DNA from: Streptomyces nigra
GTDB taxonomy: Bacteria; Actinomycetota; Actinomycetes; Streptomycetales; Streptomycetaceae
Length of the DNA stretch: 64,000 nt
NCBI RefSeq assembly: GCF_003074055.1
Contig: NZ_CP029043.1
Location: forward strand, 3,712,501-3,776,500
Direction of reading: 5' to 3'
A model generated the notes under the pieces. That model saw only the letters and a list, made by a program, of their open reading frames with translations. It was not told where the DNA came from and searched no databases. The translations under genes and the position numbers were made by a program. How positions within the stretch are numbered: position 1 is the first letter of the stretch; each line of letters opens with the position of its first letter. Below are positions 56,595 through 64,000 of this stretch, in pieces.

Positions 56595-57626
56595 ATGGCG
56601 CTCACGCTCTACGTCGACACCGCGCGCTGGCGGGCGCACCACAAGCACGTGCAGGAGCAGTTCCCGGGCCTCGTGCCGGTCTGCAAGGGCAACGGCTACG
56701 GGTTCGGGCACGAGCGGCTGGCGGAGGAGGCCACCCGGCTGGGCTCCGACATCCTCGCGGTCGGCACGACGTACGAGGCCGCGCGCATCAAGGATTGGTT
56801 CGGCGGGGACCTGCTGGTACTCACCCCGTACCGCCGCGGTGAGGAGCCGGTGCCGCTGCCGGACCGCGTCATCCGCTCGGTGTCGTCGGTGGACGGCGTG
56901 TACGGCCTCGTGGGCGCCCGCGTCGTCATCGAGGTGATGTCCTCGATGAAGCGGCACGGAGTGAGCGAGCACGAGCTGTCCCAGCTGCACGCCGCCATAG
57001 AGAACGTCCGGCTGGAAGGCTTCGCCATCCACCTGCCGCTCGACCGCACGGACGGCTCGGACGCCGTCGAGGAGGTCATCGGCTGGATGGACCGGCTGCG
57101 GGCGGCCCGGCTGCCGCTGCACACGATGTTCGTCAGCCACCTCAAGGCCGAGGAACTGGCCCGTCTGCAGCAGCAGTTCCCTCAGACGCGCTTCCGCGCC
57201 CGGATCGGCACCCGGCTGTGGCTGGGGGACCACGACGCCACCGAGTACCGCGGCGCCGTCCTGGACGTCACGCGCGTCTCCAAGGGCGACCGGTTCGGCT
57301 ACCGCCAGCAGAAGACGGCCTCCGACGGCTTCCTGGTGGTCGTGGCGGGCGGTACGTCGCACGGGGTGGGCCTGGAGGCCCCGAAAGCGCTGCACGGCGT
57401 CATGCCGCGCGCCAAGGGCGTCGCCCGCGCCGGCCTCGCCACGGTGAACCGGAATCTCTCGCCCTTCGTGTGGGGCGGCAAGCAGCGCTGGTTCGCGGAG
57501 CCCCCGCACATGCAGGTCTCGATTCTCTTCGTGCCGTCGGACGCGCCCGAGCCGAAGGTCGGTGACGAGCTGGTCGCCCATCTGCGGCACACCACCACGC
57601 AGTTCGACCGCATCGTGGACCGCTGA
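56595..57626 (+). CDS. Alanine-racemase-like PLP enzyme, possibly divergent
   Basis: A 343-aa fold-type III PLP protein. The N-terminal PLP-lysine motif is VCKGNGYGFG (normally VVKANAYGHG) and the barrel follows. The C-terminal domain has VSKGDRFGYRQQ, but where true racemases have the catalytic Tyr in GYADG it reads AGGTSHGVGLE. The second base is therefore absent or moved, so the exact reaction is uncertain. It follows femX, which suggests a cell-wall amino acid role. Shorter than Alr (about 370-390 aa). Confidence 0.8.
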   Translation: MALTLYVDTARWRAHHKHVQEQFPGLVPVCKGNGYGFGHERLAEEATRLGSDILAVGTTYEAARIKDWFGGDLLVLTPYRRGEEPVPLPDRVIRSVSSVDGVYGLVGARVVIEVMSSMKRHGVSEHELSQLHAAIENVRLEGFAIHLPLDRTDGSDAVEEVIGWMDRLRAARLPLHTMFVSHLKAEELARLQQQFPQTRFRARIGTRLWLGDHDATEYRGAVLDVTRVSKGDRFGYRQQKTASDGFLVVVAGGTSHGVGLEAPKALHGVMPRAKGVARAGLATVNRNLSPFVWGGKQRWFAEPPHMQVSILFVPSDAPEPKVGDELVAHLRHTTTQFDRIVDR

Positions 57627-57648
57627 GTCGAGACCCCTCGAGCGACGA

Positions 57649-57681
57649 AAGGCCGTACACGGAACCTCCGTGTACGGCCTT
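57649..57681. terminator. Bidirectional terminator between convergent genes
   Basis: A 15-bp perfect stem (57649-57663 with 57667-57681) has a 3-base loop. It lies between the racemase-like stop (57626) and the glycosyltransferase stop (57711). Confidence 0.85.
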
Positions 57682-57710
57682 CTGCGTGGTACCCCCGCCC
57701 CTTTGTTCGC

Positions 57711-59213
57711 TCAGAGCGAACCGTCGACGGCCTTCCGGTCGCCCCAGGCCACCTGCGGGCCTTCCTCGTCATGGGCGGCATGGCGTGGCGGATGGGCTGC
57801 CGCTCCGAACACGTGCACGTCCTCCGCCCGGTCGAGGACACCGCCCGACGGATCGTCCTCGCCGCCCCTGCGCACCGGGTCGCGCTCCGGCATGAGGATG
57901 TCCCGCACGACGACGGCGACCAGGTACAGGGTGCCGAGCAGGTGCAGGCCGATGGCCCAGTGGTAGCCGTCCGGCGGCAGACCCTTGTGGGCGTCCCCGC
58001 TGGTCGTGTAGGCGAGGTACATCCAGATACCGAGGAAGTACGCCACCTCGCAGGCCTGCCAGATGAGGATGTCCCGCCACCTCGGTCGGGCCAGCGCGGC
58101 CAGCGGCACCAGCCACAGGACGTACTGCGGCGAGTAGACCTTGTTGGTGAGGATGAACGCCGCGACGATCAGGAAGGCCAGCTGGGCGAAGCGCGGCCGG
58201 CGCGGTGCGGTGAGCGCGAGCGCCGCGACCCCGGCACAGCACAGCAGCATCAGCAGCGTGGCGAGGGTGTTGACGGTCTCGGTGCTCAGCGGGTCCGTGG
58301 AGTTCTGAACGAGGATCAGCCAGAAGGAGCCGAAGTCGACGCCCCTCTCCTGGCTGAACCGGTAGAACTGCGACCACCCGTCCCAGGCGAGCAGCATGAC
58401 CGGGAGATTGACGGCCAGCCAGGCGAGCGCGGTACCGCCCAGGGCCCGGCCGAAGTCGCGCCACTTGGCCGCGCGCCAGCAGAGCACGAAGAGGGCACCG
58501 AGCAGAAAGACGGGATACAGCTTGGCGGCGGTGGCCAGGCCCAGCAGGATCCCGAAGGCGAGTGGGCGGCCACGCGACCACATCAGCATCGCCGCCGCTG
58601 TCAGGGCCACGGCCAGGAGATCCCAGTTGATGGTCGCCGTCAGCGCGAAGGCGGGCGCCAGGGCGACGAGCAGCGCATCCCAGGGCCGCCGCCGGTGGGT
58701 GCGGGTCACGCACACGGCGATGACCGCGGCGCACACCATCAGCATCCCGGCGTTGACCATCCAGTACCACTGCTCCTGGTCCTGGATGCTGCCGCTGCCC
58801 GAGGTGAGCCAGGACGCGACCTCCATGAAGACGCCGGTCAGCACCGGGTACTCCAGGTACTGCATGTCGCCGGGCAACTTGTCGAAGTACGGCACCAGCC
58901 CGTCGGCGAAGCCCCGCCCCTGGTACAGGTGCGGGATGTCCGAGTAACAGGCGTGCGTGTACTGGGAGCTGGCTCCGAAGAACCAGGCGCCGTTGTAGCA
59001 GGGCGCCTTCTGTACCAGGCCGAGCGCGAACATGCCGATGGCCACCAGCGCGATGATCCGTACCGGCGTCCACCAGGACGTCCCGAGCAGGGCACGCCGG
59101 CCGATCGGGCCACCGATCAGTTCACTGCCACGGGCGGCGACCTCGTCCTCCCTGGTCGGCCGCACCTGATCCGGCTCATGCGCGCTCATGGGCGTCGTCT
59201 CTGCACTGGACAT
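57711..59213 (-). CDS. Polyprenol-dependent glycosyltransferase-type membrane protein (GT87-like)
   Basis: A 500-aa protein. After a charged N terminus (about 40 residues) come about ten helices, with YSDIPHLYQGRGFADGLVPYFDK and an extracellular loop after the first helix. The GT87 family contains polyprenol-phosphate-mannose-dependent mannosyltransferases. Donor and acceptor cannot be told. Neighbours (PBP, femX) hint at envelope work. Start ATG 59213; a GTG/ATG choice 3 codons earlier is possible. It is 64 bases from a parS pair. Confidence 0.82.
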   Translation of the reverse strand: MSSAETTPMSAHEPDQVRPTREDEVAARGSELIGGPIGRRALLGTSWWTPVRIIALVAIGMFALGLVQKAPCYNGAWFFGASSQYTHACYSDIPHLYQGRGFADGLVPYFDKLPGDMQYLEYPVLTGVFMEVASWLTSGSGSIQDQEQWYWMVNAGMLMVCAAVIAVCVTRTHRRRPWDALLVALAPAFALTATINWDLLAVALTAAAMLMWSRGRPLAFGILLGLATAAKLYPVFLLGALFVLCWRAAKWRDFGRALGGTALAWLAVNLPVMLLAWDGWSQFYRFSQERGVDFGSFWLILVQNSTDPLSTETVNTLATLLMLLCCAGVAALALTAPRRPRFAQLAFLIVAAFILTNKVYSPQYVLWLVPLAALARPRWRDILIWQACEVAYFLGIWMYLAYTTSGDAHKGLPPDGYHWAIGLHLLGTLYLVAVVVRDILMPERDPVRRGGEDDPSGGVLDRAEDVHVFGAAAHPPRHAAHDEEGPQVAWGDRKAVDGSL

Positions 59214-59276
59214 GGGGCACATCCTGCCGCACGCGTCGAAGAACGGGCTCGGGAAGCCGGGGCGCGACCGGTGACT

Positions 59277-59290
59277 GTTTCACGTGAAAC
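59277..59290. other. parS site (left of a pair)
   Basis: Perfect GTTTCACGTGAAAC in the gap upstream of the glycosyltransferase gene. Confidence 0.92.
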
Positions 59291-59294
59291 CGAC

Positions 59295-59308
59295 GTTTCA
59301 CGTGAAAC
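59295..59308. other. parS site (right of a pair)
   Basis: Perfect GTTTCACGTGAAAC, 18 bases from the first copy. Tandem pairs such as this occur twice in the window. Confidence 0.92.
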
Positions 59309-59409
59309 AGGGATCAGCCGAAGTGCGCTCAGCTCCGACGTCCCGGCACAGGGGCCGCCATCGACACAGGCACCGCTCCTACAGCCTCTGCATGGCCGTG
59401 AGAGCGCCA

Positions 59410-59457
59410 AAGGCCGGTGGCCGGCATCCGATCACTCGGATGCCGGCCACCGGCCTT
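59410..59457 (-). terminator. Strong terminator after the class A PBP gene
   Basis: A perfect 22-bp stem (59410-59431 with 59436-59457) with a 4-base loop lies 23 bases past the PBP stop on the minus strand. Confidence 0.85.
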
Positions 59458-59480
59458 CTCATCGCGGTTGAGCCCTTCGG

Positions 59481-62093
59481 TCAGCCTTCCGGCCGACCGA
59501 AGATGCCTCCGGCGCCGTTGTTGCCGCCGTTATTGCCTCCGCCGCTGTCGTCCGTCGCCGTCTCGGTGGCCGTCGGGGAGGACGTCACGCCCCCGTCGGT
59601 GCCTCCGTTCTGACCGCCACTGTCGTCCTCACAGCGGAAGTCGAACGGGCGGCAGGTGCTCGTCGGAGTCGGGGTCAGCGAGGGTGTGTCGGACGGGGTC
59701 GGCGTCTCGGACGGAGTCTCCTCGACCGTCTCGGTGGGCGTGGGCGTCGCCGTCGGCGAGGGAGTGTCGTTGACGATCTCACCGATGGGCTCGGCATCCG
59801 GGAACGGCTCCGGCGTGCCGTAGCTCTTCATGGCCTCGGACATGTAGTCCTTCCAGACCTCCGCCGGGATGTCACCACCGTGGATCGAGGAGACGCCACC
59901 GGTGCCGTTCATGGAGAGCAGCTTGCCCTTGTCGGGATCCGTCCGGAACAGCGTCACGGCCGTCGACAGCTCGCGGGTGTAGCCGACGAACCACGCCGAC
60001 TTGTTCTCGTCGGTCGTACCGGTCTTGCCGGCCACGGGGAACCCGATGTCGGCGACCTTCTTGCCGGTGCCGTTCTTGACCACGTTCTCGAGGACGTCCG
60101 TCACGTTGTTCGCGACGTTCTCGTCCATCGCGGTTTCCTTCTCCGGCGTCTCGAAGCCCTTGAGGGGCTCACCGTCCTTGATCACCTTGGTGACGGAGTA
60201 GGGCTCGTAGTGGATGCCGTCGTTGGCGAAGCTGCCGTACGCGTCCGCCATGCGGATCGCGCTCGGGGTCGAGGTACCGAGCGAGAACGACACGTTCTTG
60301 ATGTTGGCCTGGTCGAAGGAGCTGGCCGGGATGCCCATGTCCTGGGCGAGTTCCTGAGTGTTGGCGAGACCCACGTCGATGCCCAGCTGGGCGAACGGGC
60401 TGTTGATCGACTGCTCCATGGCCTTGCGGAGTGTGACCATGCCCCAGGCCTTGGTGCCCTCGTTCTTCTGACGGAACGGCTTGTCGCCGTCCGGGATCGG
60501 ATCGCCGTTCCTGTCCCTGATGACGAGGAGGTCGTTGCCGTTGTACCGGGCCATCGGCGACAAGGGTTCGCCGTCGGTCTCGTACGTCCCGTACTTCATC
60601 GCGGCCGCCAGCACGATCGGCTTCCAGGTCGATCCGACCGGTACACCCAGGGTGTTGGCGTTGTTGGAGTAGTGACCCTTGTTGTAGCCCGCGCCACCGT
60701 AGATCGCGACGATCGCTCCGGTCTTGGGGTCGACCGACGCGCCACCGAACTGGACGTACTTGTCCTTCTCCCGCTTCTTCGGGTCGAGGAAGCTCTTCTC
60801 CGTCTTGTCGACGGCGGCCGCCAGCTCGTTGACCTTGTCCTTGTCGAAGGTCGTATAGATGCGATAGCCGCCCTTCTCCAGGTCCTCCGGAGACAGGCCC
60901 GCCTTCTTCGCCACGTACTCCTTGGCAAGGTCGATGAGGTATCCCGTCTGACCGGACAGGTTGGAGCTCTGCTTCTTCAGCTTGGGGAAGGCGCCGACCT
61001 TGGCCTGGTCGGCCTGCGTCATGCGCCCCACCTCGACCATGCGGCCCTGGATCCACGACCAGCGGTCCTTGACGCGCTTGGTGTTCCGATCCTTCGTGGC
61101 GTTGGCGCCCACACCGCCGTCGGGGTTGTAGAAGTTCGGGCCCTTGAGGACCGAGGCCAGGAAGATGCTCTGCGACGGCGTGAGCTTCTTGGCGTCCACG
61201 CCGAAGTACGCCTGAGCGGCCGCCTGGATGCCGTAGGCGTTGCGGCCGTAGTAGGCGGTGTTGAGGTAACCAGCGAGGATCTCGTCCTTCGACATCTTCT
61301 GGTTGACCTTGATGGAGATGAACAGCTCTTTGAACTTCCGGGAGAGCGTCTGCTCCTGGCTCAGGTACGTGTTCTTCACGTACTGCTGGGTGATGGTCGA
61401 ACCACCCTGCGTCTCGCCGCCCTTGGCCATGTTGAAGAGCGCGCGGCCGATACCCGCCGGGTCGATGCCCTTGTCCTCGTAGAAGGTCGCGTTCTCGGCG
61501 GAGACCACCGCGTCCTTGATCTCCCTCGGGATCTCCGCGTCGCTCACCAGCTGACGGTTCGTCTGACCACCGGTCGCGGCCATCTGCTTGCCGTTGGACC
61601 AGTAGAAGACGTTGTTCTGGGCGAGGGCCGTGTCCTGGGCCTTCGGGATGCCGACCATGGCGTATCCGATGCCCGCGGCCGCGACCAGACCTCCCATGAA
61701 GGTGAGGAAGAGGCCCGTCACGAGCCTCCAGGACGGCATCCATCGCGCCGCGCCGTACTTGCCGGCGCGCGGATAGTCGATGAACCGCTTCTCCGCGGGT
61801 GGTGCCGAACGTCCCCTGCCCGGGGCCGCGCGACGGCCCCCCCTTGCCGGTTCCGCCGCCCTGCGGCGGCTTCCACTGCTTCTCTGGGCCGCGCGTCGCG
61901 CCTCGGCGCGGCCGCCGTACAGACGGTCCTCGCCTCCTGATCCGGTGGCACCCGACCCGTACGGGTCGGAAGGAGATCCGGTGGCGCCTCGCGGTGCCGC
62001 ACGGCGGCCGGTGGACGAGCCGGACTGGCCGCGTCGGGCCGCGGCACGTCCGCCTCCCTGCGGCTGCGGCGGTTTGCGACGGTGCTCGCTCAT
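59481..62093 (-). CDS. Class A penicillin-binding protein (transglycosylase/transpeptidase)
   Basis: An 870-aa bifunctional PBP. A basic, Pro/Gly-rich cytoplasmic N terminus (1-120) precedes one helix (about 125-147). The GT51 domain has ENATFYEDKGID and GGSTITQQYVKN. The transpeptidase has SxxK in VGSTWKP, SIN in SINSPFAQ, and KTGTTDENKSAWFVGYT. A Thr/Pro-rich tail (about 780-870, TPTPTE type) is secreted. It makes cell-wall glycan and cross-links. Start ATG 62093; the PadR gene diverges. Confidence 0.95.
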   Translation of the reverse strand: MSEHRRKPPQPQGGGRAAARRGQSGSSTGRRAAPRGATGSPSDPYGSGATGSGGEDRLYGGRAEARRAAQRSSGSRRRAAEPARGGRRAAPGRGRSAPPAEKRFIDYPRAGKYGAARWMPSWRLVTGLFLTFMGGLVAAAGIGYAMVGIPKAQDTALAQNNVFYWSNGKQMAATGGQTNRQLVSDAEIPREIKDAVVSAENATFYEDKGIDPAGIGRALFNMAKGGETQGGSTITQQYVKNTYLSQEQTLSRKFKELFISIKVNQKMSKDEILAGYLNTAYYGRNAYGIQAAAQAYFGVDAKKLTPSQSIFLASVLKGPNFYNPDGGVGANATKDRNTKRVKDRWSWIQGRMVEVGRMTQADQAKVGAFPKLKKQSSNLSGQTGYLIDLAKEYVAKKAGLSPEDLEKGGYRIYTTFDKDKVNELAAAVDKTEKSFLDPKKREKDKYVQFGGASVDPKTGAIVAIYGGAGYNKGHYSNNANTLGVPVGSTWKPIVLAAAMKYGTYETDGEPLSPMARYNGNDLLVIRDRNGDPIPDGDKPFRQKNEGTKAWGMVTLRKAMEQSINSPFAQLGIDVGLANTQELAQDMGIPASSFDQANIKNVSFSLGTSTPSAIRMADAYGSFANDGIHYEPYSVTKVIKDGEPLKGFETPEKETAMDENVANNVTDVLENVVKNGTGKKVADIGFPVAGKTGTTDENKSAWFVGYTRELSTAVTLFRTDPDKGKLLSMNGTGGVSSIHGGDIPAEVWKDYMSEAMKSYGTPEPFPDAEPIGEIVNDTPSPTATPTPTETVEETPSETPTPSDTPSLTPTPTSTCRPFDFRCEDDSGGQNGGTDGGVTSSPTATETATDDSGGGNNGGNNGAGGIFGRPEG

Positions 62094-62393
62094 CGAACGA
62101 CTACTCCTCGGGCAGGCGCACCCCTGCGCGCCTGGCAACGGCGGCTGTTTTCCGGTCCCCCCGACATACGGATGTGAGCGGTTTCGCATTCATCCGTACT
62201 GCACCAAGGACGACGACGTCCTCTGGCGTCACTTGGTTCCCGGTGCTGTGCATGGCGCACAGACTACGCACCGTCAAAGTGCTCGCGACCCCGAACTTCA
62301 CCCCAAATCAGGCAAGTCGCTCGACACAAGACGGTGATGTGATCCCGTTCACCATTTCTCCACTTGTCGCTTCCGGAAGGCCGTTCTATCGTG

Positions 62394-62418
62394 CTGATGT
62401 ATCGAGTCGATACATCAG
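62394..62418. promoter_or_regulatory. Operator candidate for PadR: perfect 12-bp inverted repeat
   Basis: Arms CTGATGTATCGA and TCGATACATCAG (62394-62405 and 62407-62418) flank a single G. It is 27 bases upstream of the padR start, in the 352-base divergent gap (62094-62445), which has no gene. PadR proteins bind ATGTN8ACAT-like palindromes, and this fits. Confidence 0.8.
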
Positions 62419-62445
62419 CGAGAGACAAGGCGAGGAGGCGAGGGG

Positions 62446-63129
62446 ATGAGCCGGCGTTCCGGGATCCTCGAGTTCGCCGTCCTCGGACTGCTCCGCGAGT
62501 CCCCCATGCACGGCTACGAGCTGCGCAAACGACTCAATACGTCACTGGGAGTGTTCCGCGCCTTCAGCTACGGCACCCTCTACCCCTGCCTCAAGACGCT
62601 GGTCGCCAACGGCTGGTTGATCGAGGAGCCGGGGAGCACCACCGAGGACGCCCTCGCCGCACCACTCACGGGTCGCCGCGCCAAAATCGTCTACCGGTTG
62701 ACGGCGGAAGGTAAGGAGCACTTCGAGGAGCTGCTCTCGCAGACCGGTCCCGACGCGTACGAGGACGAGCATTTCGCTGCCCGATTCGCCTTCTTCGGAC
62801 GCACCCCGCAGGACGTACGCATGCGCGTACTCGAGGGCCGCCGCAGCCGGCTGGAGGAGCGCCTGGAGAAGATGCGCGCCTCCTTGGCTCGCACCCGGGA
62901 GCGCCTCGACGACTACACGCTTGAGCTCCAGCGCCACGGGATGGAGTCCGTGGAGCGCGAAGTGCGCTGGCTGAACGAGCTCATCGAGAGCGAGCGGGCC
63001 GGGCGGGACCTGAAGGGTTCCGCCTCCGGGGAGCCCGACTCGCCGGACACCACACATGGAACGCCGGGCGGCCTGCCCCGGTCGGGAGACACCTCCCGAC
63101 CGGATACGCCCGACGACACCGCCACGTGA
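62446..63129 (+). CDS. PadR-family transcriptional regulator
   Basis: A 227-aa regulator. N-terminal winged [58 protein letters not shown]-terminal coiled-coil dimer arm ([23 protein letters not shown]) and a Ser/Pro-rich tail follow. ATG at 62446 follows GGAGGCGAGGGG. It probably represses itself through the palindrome and may govern the downstream inositol phosphate synthase gene, 43 bases past its stop. Confidence 0.9.
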   Translation: MSRRSGILEFAVLGLLRESPMHGYELRKRLNTSLGVFRAFSYGTLYPCLKTLVANGWLIEEPGSTTEDALAAPLTGRRAKIVYRLTAEGKEHFEELLSQTGPDAYEDEHFAARFAFFGRTPQDVRMRVLEGRRSRLEERLEKMRASLARTRERLDDYTLELQRHGMESVEREVRWLNELIESERAGRDLKGSASGEPDSPDTTHGTPGGLPRSGDTSRPDTPDDTAT

Positions 63130-63172
63130 GATCCACTCAGGACCTCACTCGTACACACAGGGAGCAACCGGA

Positions 63173-64000
63173 ATGGGTTCGGTTCGCGTAGCCGTCGTCG
63201 GCGTGGGCAACTGCGCCGCGTCGCTGGTTCAGGGAGTCGAGTACTACAAGGACGCCGACCCGGCGTCCAAGGTCCCCGGCCTGATGCACGTGCAGTTCGG
63301 CGACTACCACGTCCGCGACGTCGAGTTCGTCGCCGCGTTCGACGTCGACGCGAAGAAGGTCGGCCTCGACCTCGCGGACGCCATCGGCGCCAGCGAGAAC
63401 AACACCATCAAGATCTGCGACGTGCCGCGCACCGGCGTGACCGTCCAGCGCGGCCACACCCTCGACGGTCTCGGCAAGTACTACCGCGAGACGATCGAGG
63501 AGTCCGCCGAGGCCCCGGTCGACGTCGTTCAGGTCCTCAAGGACAAGCAGGTCGACGTTCTGGTCTGCTACCTGCCCGTGGGCTCCGAGGACGCGGCGAA
63601 GTTCTACGCCCAGTGCGCCATCGACGCCAAGGTCGCCTTCGTCAACGCCCTCCCGGTCTTCATCGCCGGCACCAAGGAGTGGGCGGACAAGTTCACCGAG
63701 GCGGGCGTCCCGATCGTCGGCGACGACATCAAGTCCCAGGTCGGCGCCACCATCACGCACCGCGTCATGGCGAAGCTGTTCGAGGACCGCGGTGTCGTCC
63801 TGGACCGCACGATGCAGCTGAACGTCGGCGGCAACATGGACTTCAAGAACATGCTCGAGCGTGACCGCCTCGAGTCGAAGAAGATCTCGAAGACCCAGGC
63901 CGTCACCTCGCAGATCCCCGACCGTGAGCTCGGCGAGAAGAACGTCCACATCGGCCCGTCCGACTACGTGGCCTGGCTCGACGACCGCAAGTGGGCCTAC
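63173..64000 (+). CDS. ino1: Inositol-1-phosphate synthase, cut by the window edge
   Basis: The first 276 codons are visible; the true gene continues beyond 64000. It starts [21 protein letters not shown] (NAD-binding GxGxxG type), has FDVDAKKVG, and shows PVFIAGT and [16 protein letters not shown], where the Lys and Asp residues form the catalytic site. It turns glucose 6-phosphate into inositol 1-phosphate for mycothiol and phosphatidylinositol. ATG at 63173 follows GGGAGC. Likely co-transcribed with padR. Confidence 0.95.
   Translation, partial: MGSVRVAVVGVGNCAASLVQGVEYYKDADPASKVPGLMHVQFGDYHVRDVEFVAAFDVDAKKVGLDLADAIGASENNTIKICDVPRTGVTVQRGHTLDGLGKYYRETIEESAEAPVDVVQVLKDKQVDVLVCYLPVGSEDAAKFYAQCAIDAKVAFVNALPVFIAGTKEWADKFTEAGVPIVGDDIKSQVGATITHRVMAKLFEDRGVVLDRTMQLNVGGNMDFKNMLERDRLESKKISKTQAVTSQIPDRELGEKNVHIGPSDYVAWLDDRKWAY

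Overview
The window is a 64-kb piece of a Streptomyces chromosome core. The evidence is very high G+C, GTG/TTG starts, Actinobacteria-specific genes (ssgA and its IclR-type activator, femX, a DtpA-type DyP peroxidase in a copper operon), and repeated copies of the parS site GTTTCACGTGAAAC. Gene order matches what I remember of the S. coelicolor arm leading up to oriC (copper genes, pheA, serS, cydABCD, hisC, thiC, ssgR/ssgA, dnaB, rplI-rpsR-ssb-rpsF, femX, padR, inositol-1-phosphate synthase). oriC probably lies beyond the right edge. I see no prophage, insertion sequence, CRISPR array or biosynthetic cluster.

Layout. 0-7 kb: an anti-sigma-type ATPase, a membrane protein, and a copper-handling run (YcnI-like, Sco, PCu(A)C, CopC-CopD fusion, Tat-exported DyP peroxidase). 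7-11 kb: pheA, a tandem repeat plus a DnaA-box cluster, serS, a HAD hydrolase and tRNA-Ser(GCU). 11-15 kb: an operon of two ABC ATPases and two permeases. 15-21 kb: an alpha/beta hydrolase-SDR fusion, the RNA 2'-phosphotransferase KptA, a luciferase-like oxidoreductase, a second HAD protein and an M23 peptidase. 21-28.4 kb: cytochrome bd (cydAB) with a fused CydDC exporter behind a perfect Rex operator, then hisC. 28.8-33.5 kb: a LacI regulator, a PPP-type phosphatase and two unknown membrane-associated proteins. 33.6-37.2 kb: thiC under a TPP riboswitch, and a His-rich YibE/F transporter. 37.3-41.7 kb: the sporulation genes ssgA and ssgR, small membrane proteins, ptpA and a trans-sulfuration-type PLP enzyme. 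41.9-48.8 kb: LysR, Nudix, GNAT, HbpS-like, MFS/MarR and serine-hydrolase genes. 48.8-55.2 kb: a GyrB-like ATPase remnant, dnaB, a MATE transporter and the rpsF-ssb-rpsR-rplI operon. 55.4-64 kb: femX, an alanine-racemase-like gene, a glycosyltransferase, a class A PBP, PadR and the truncated inositol-1-phosphate synthase.

The signals that cut across genes concern chromosome maintenance. Seven perfect and three one-mismatch parS sites are scattered through the window. One forms codons 1-6 of cydCD, one is the centre of a perfect 48-bp palindrome between convergent genes, and a near-match sits inside the TPP riboswitch of thiC. Three clusters of DnaA-box-like 9-mers lie in gene-free stretches (pheA-serS, hydrolase/SDR-kptA, dnaB-MATE); they may be the out-of-origin DnaA-titrating clusters known in S. 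coelicolor. No wholly novel multi-gene system stands out. The best unexplained protein candidates are the degenerate, membrane-anchored Nudix-like protein at 32.4-33.5 kb and the stand-alone GyrB-like ATPase remnant beside dnaB.
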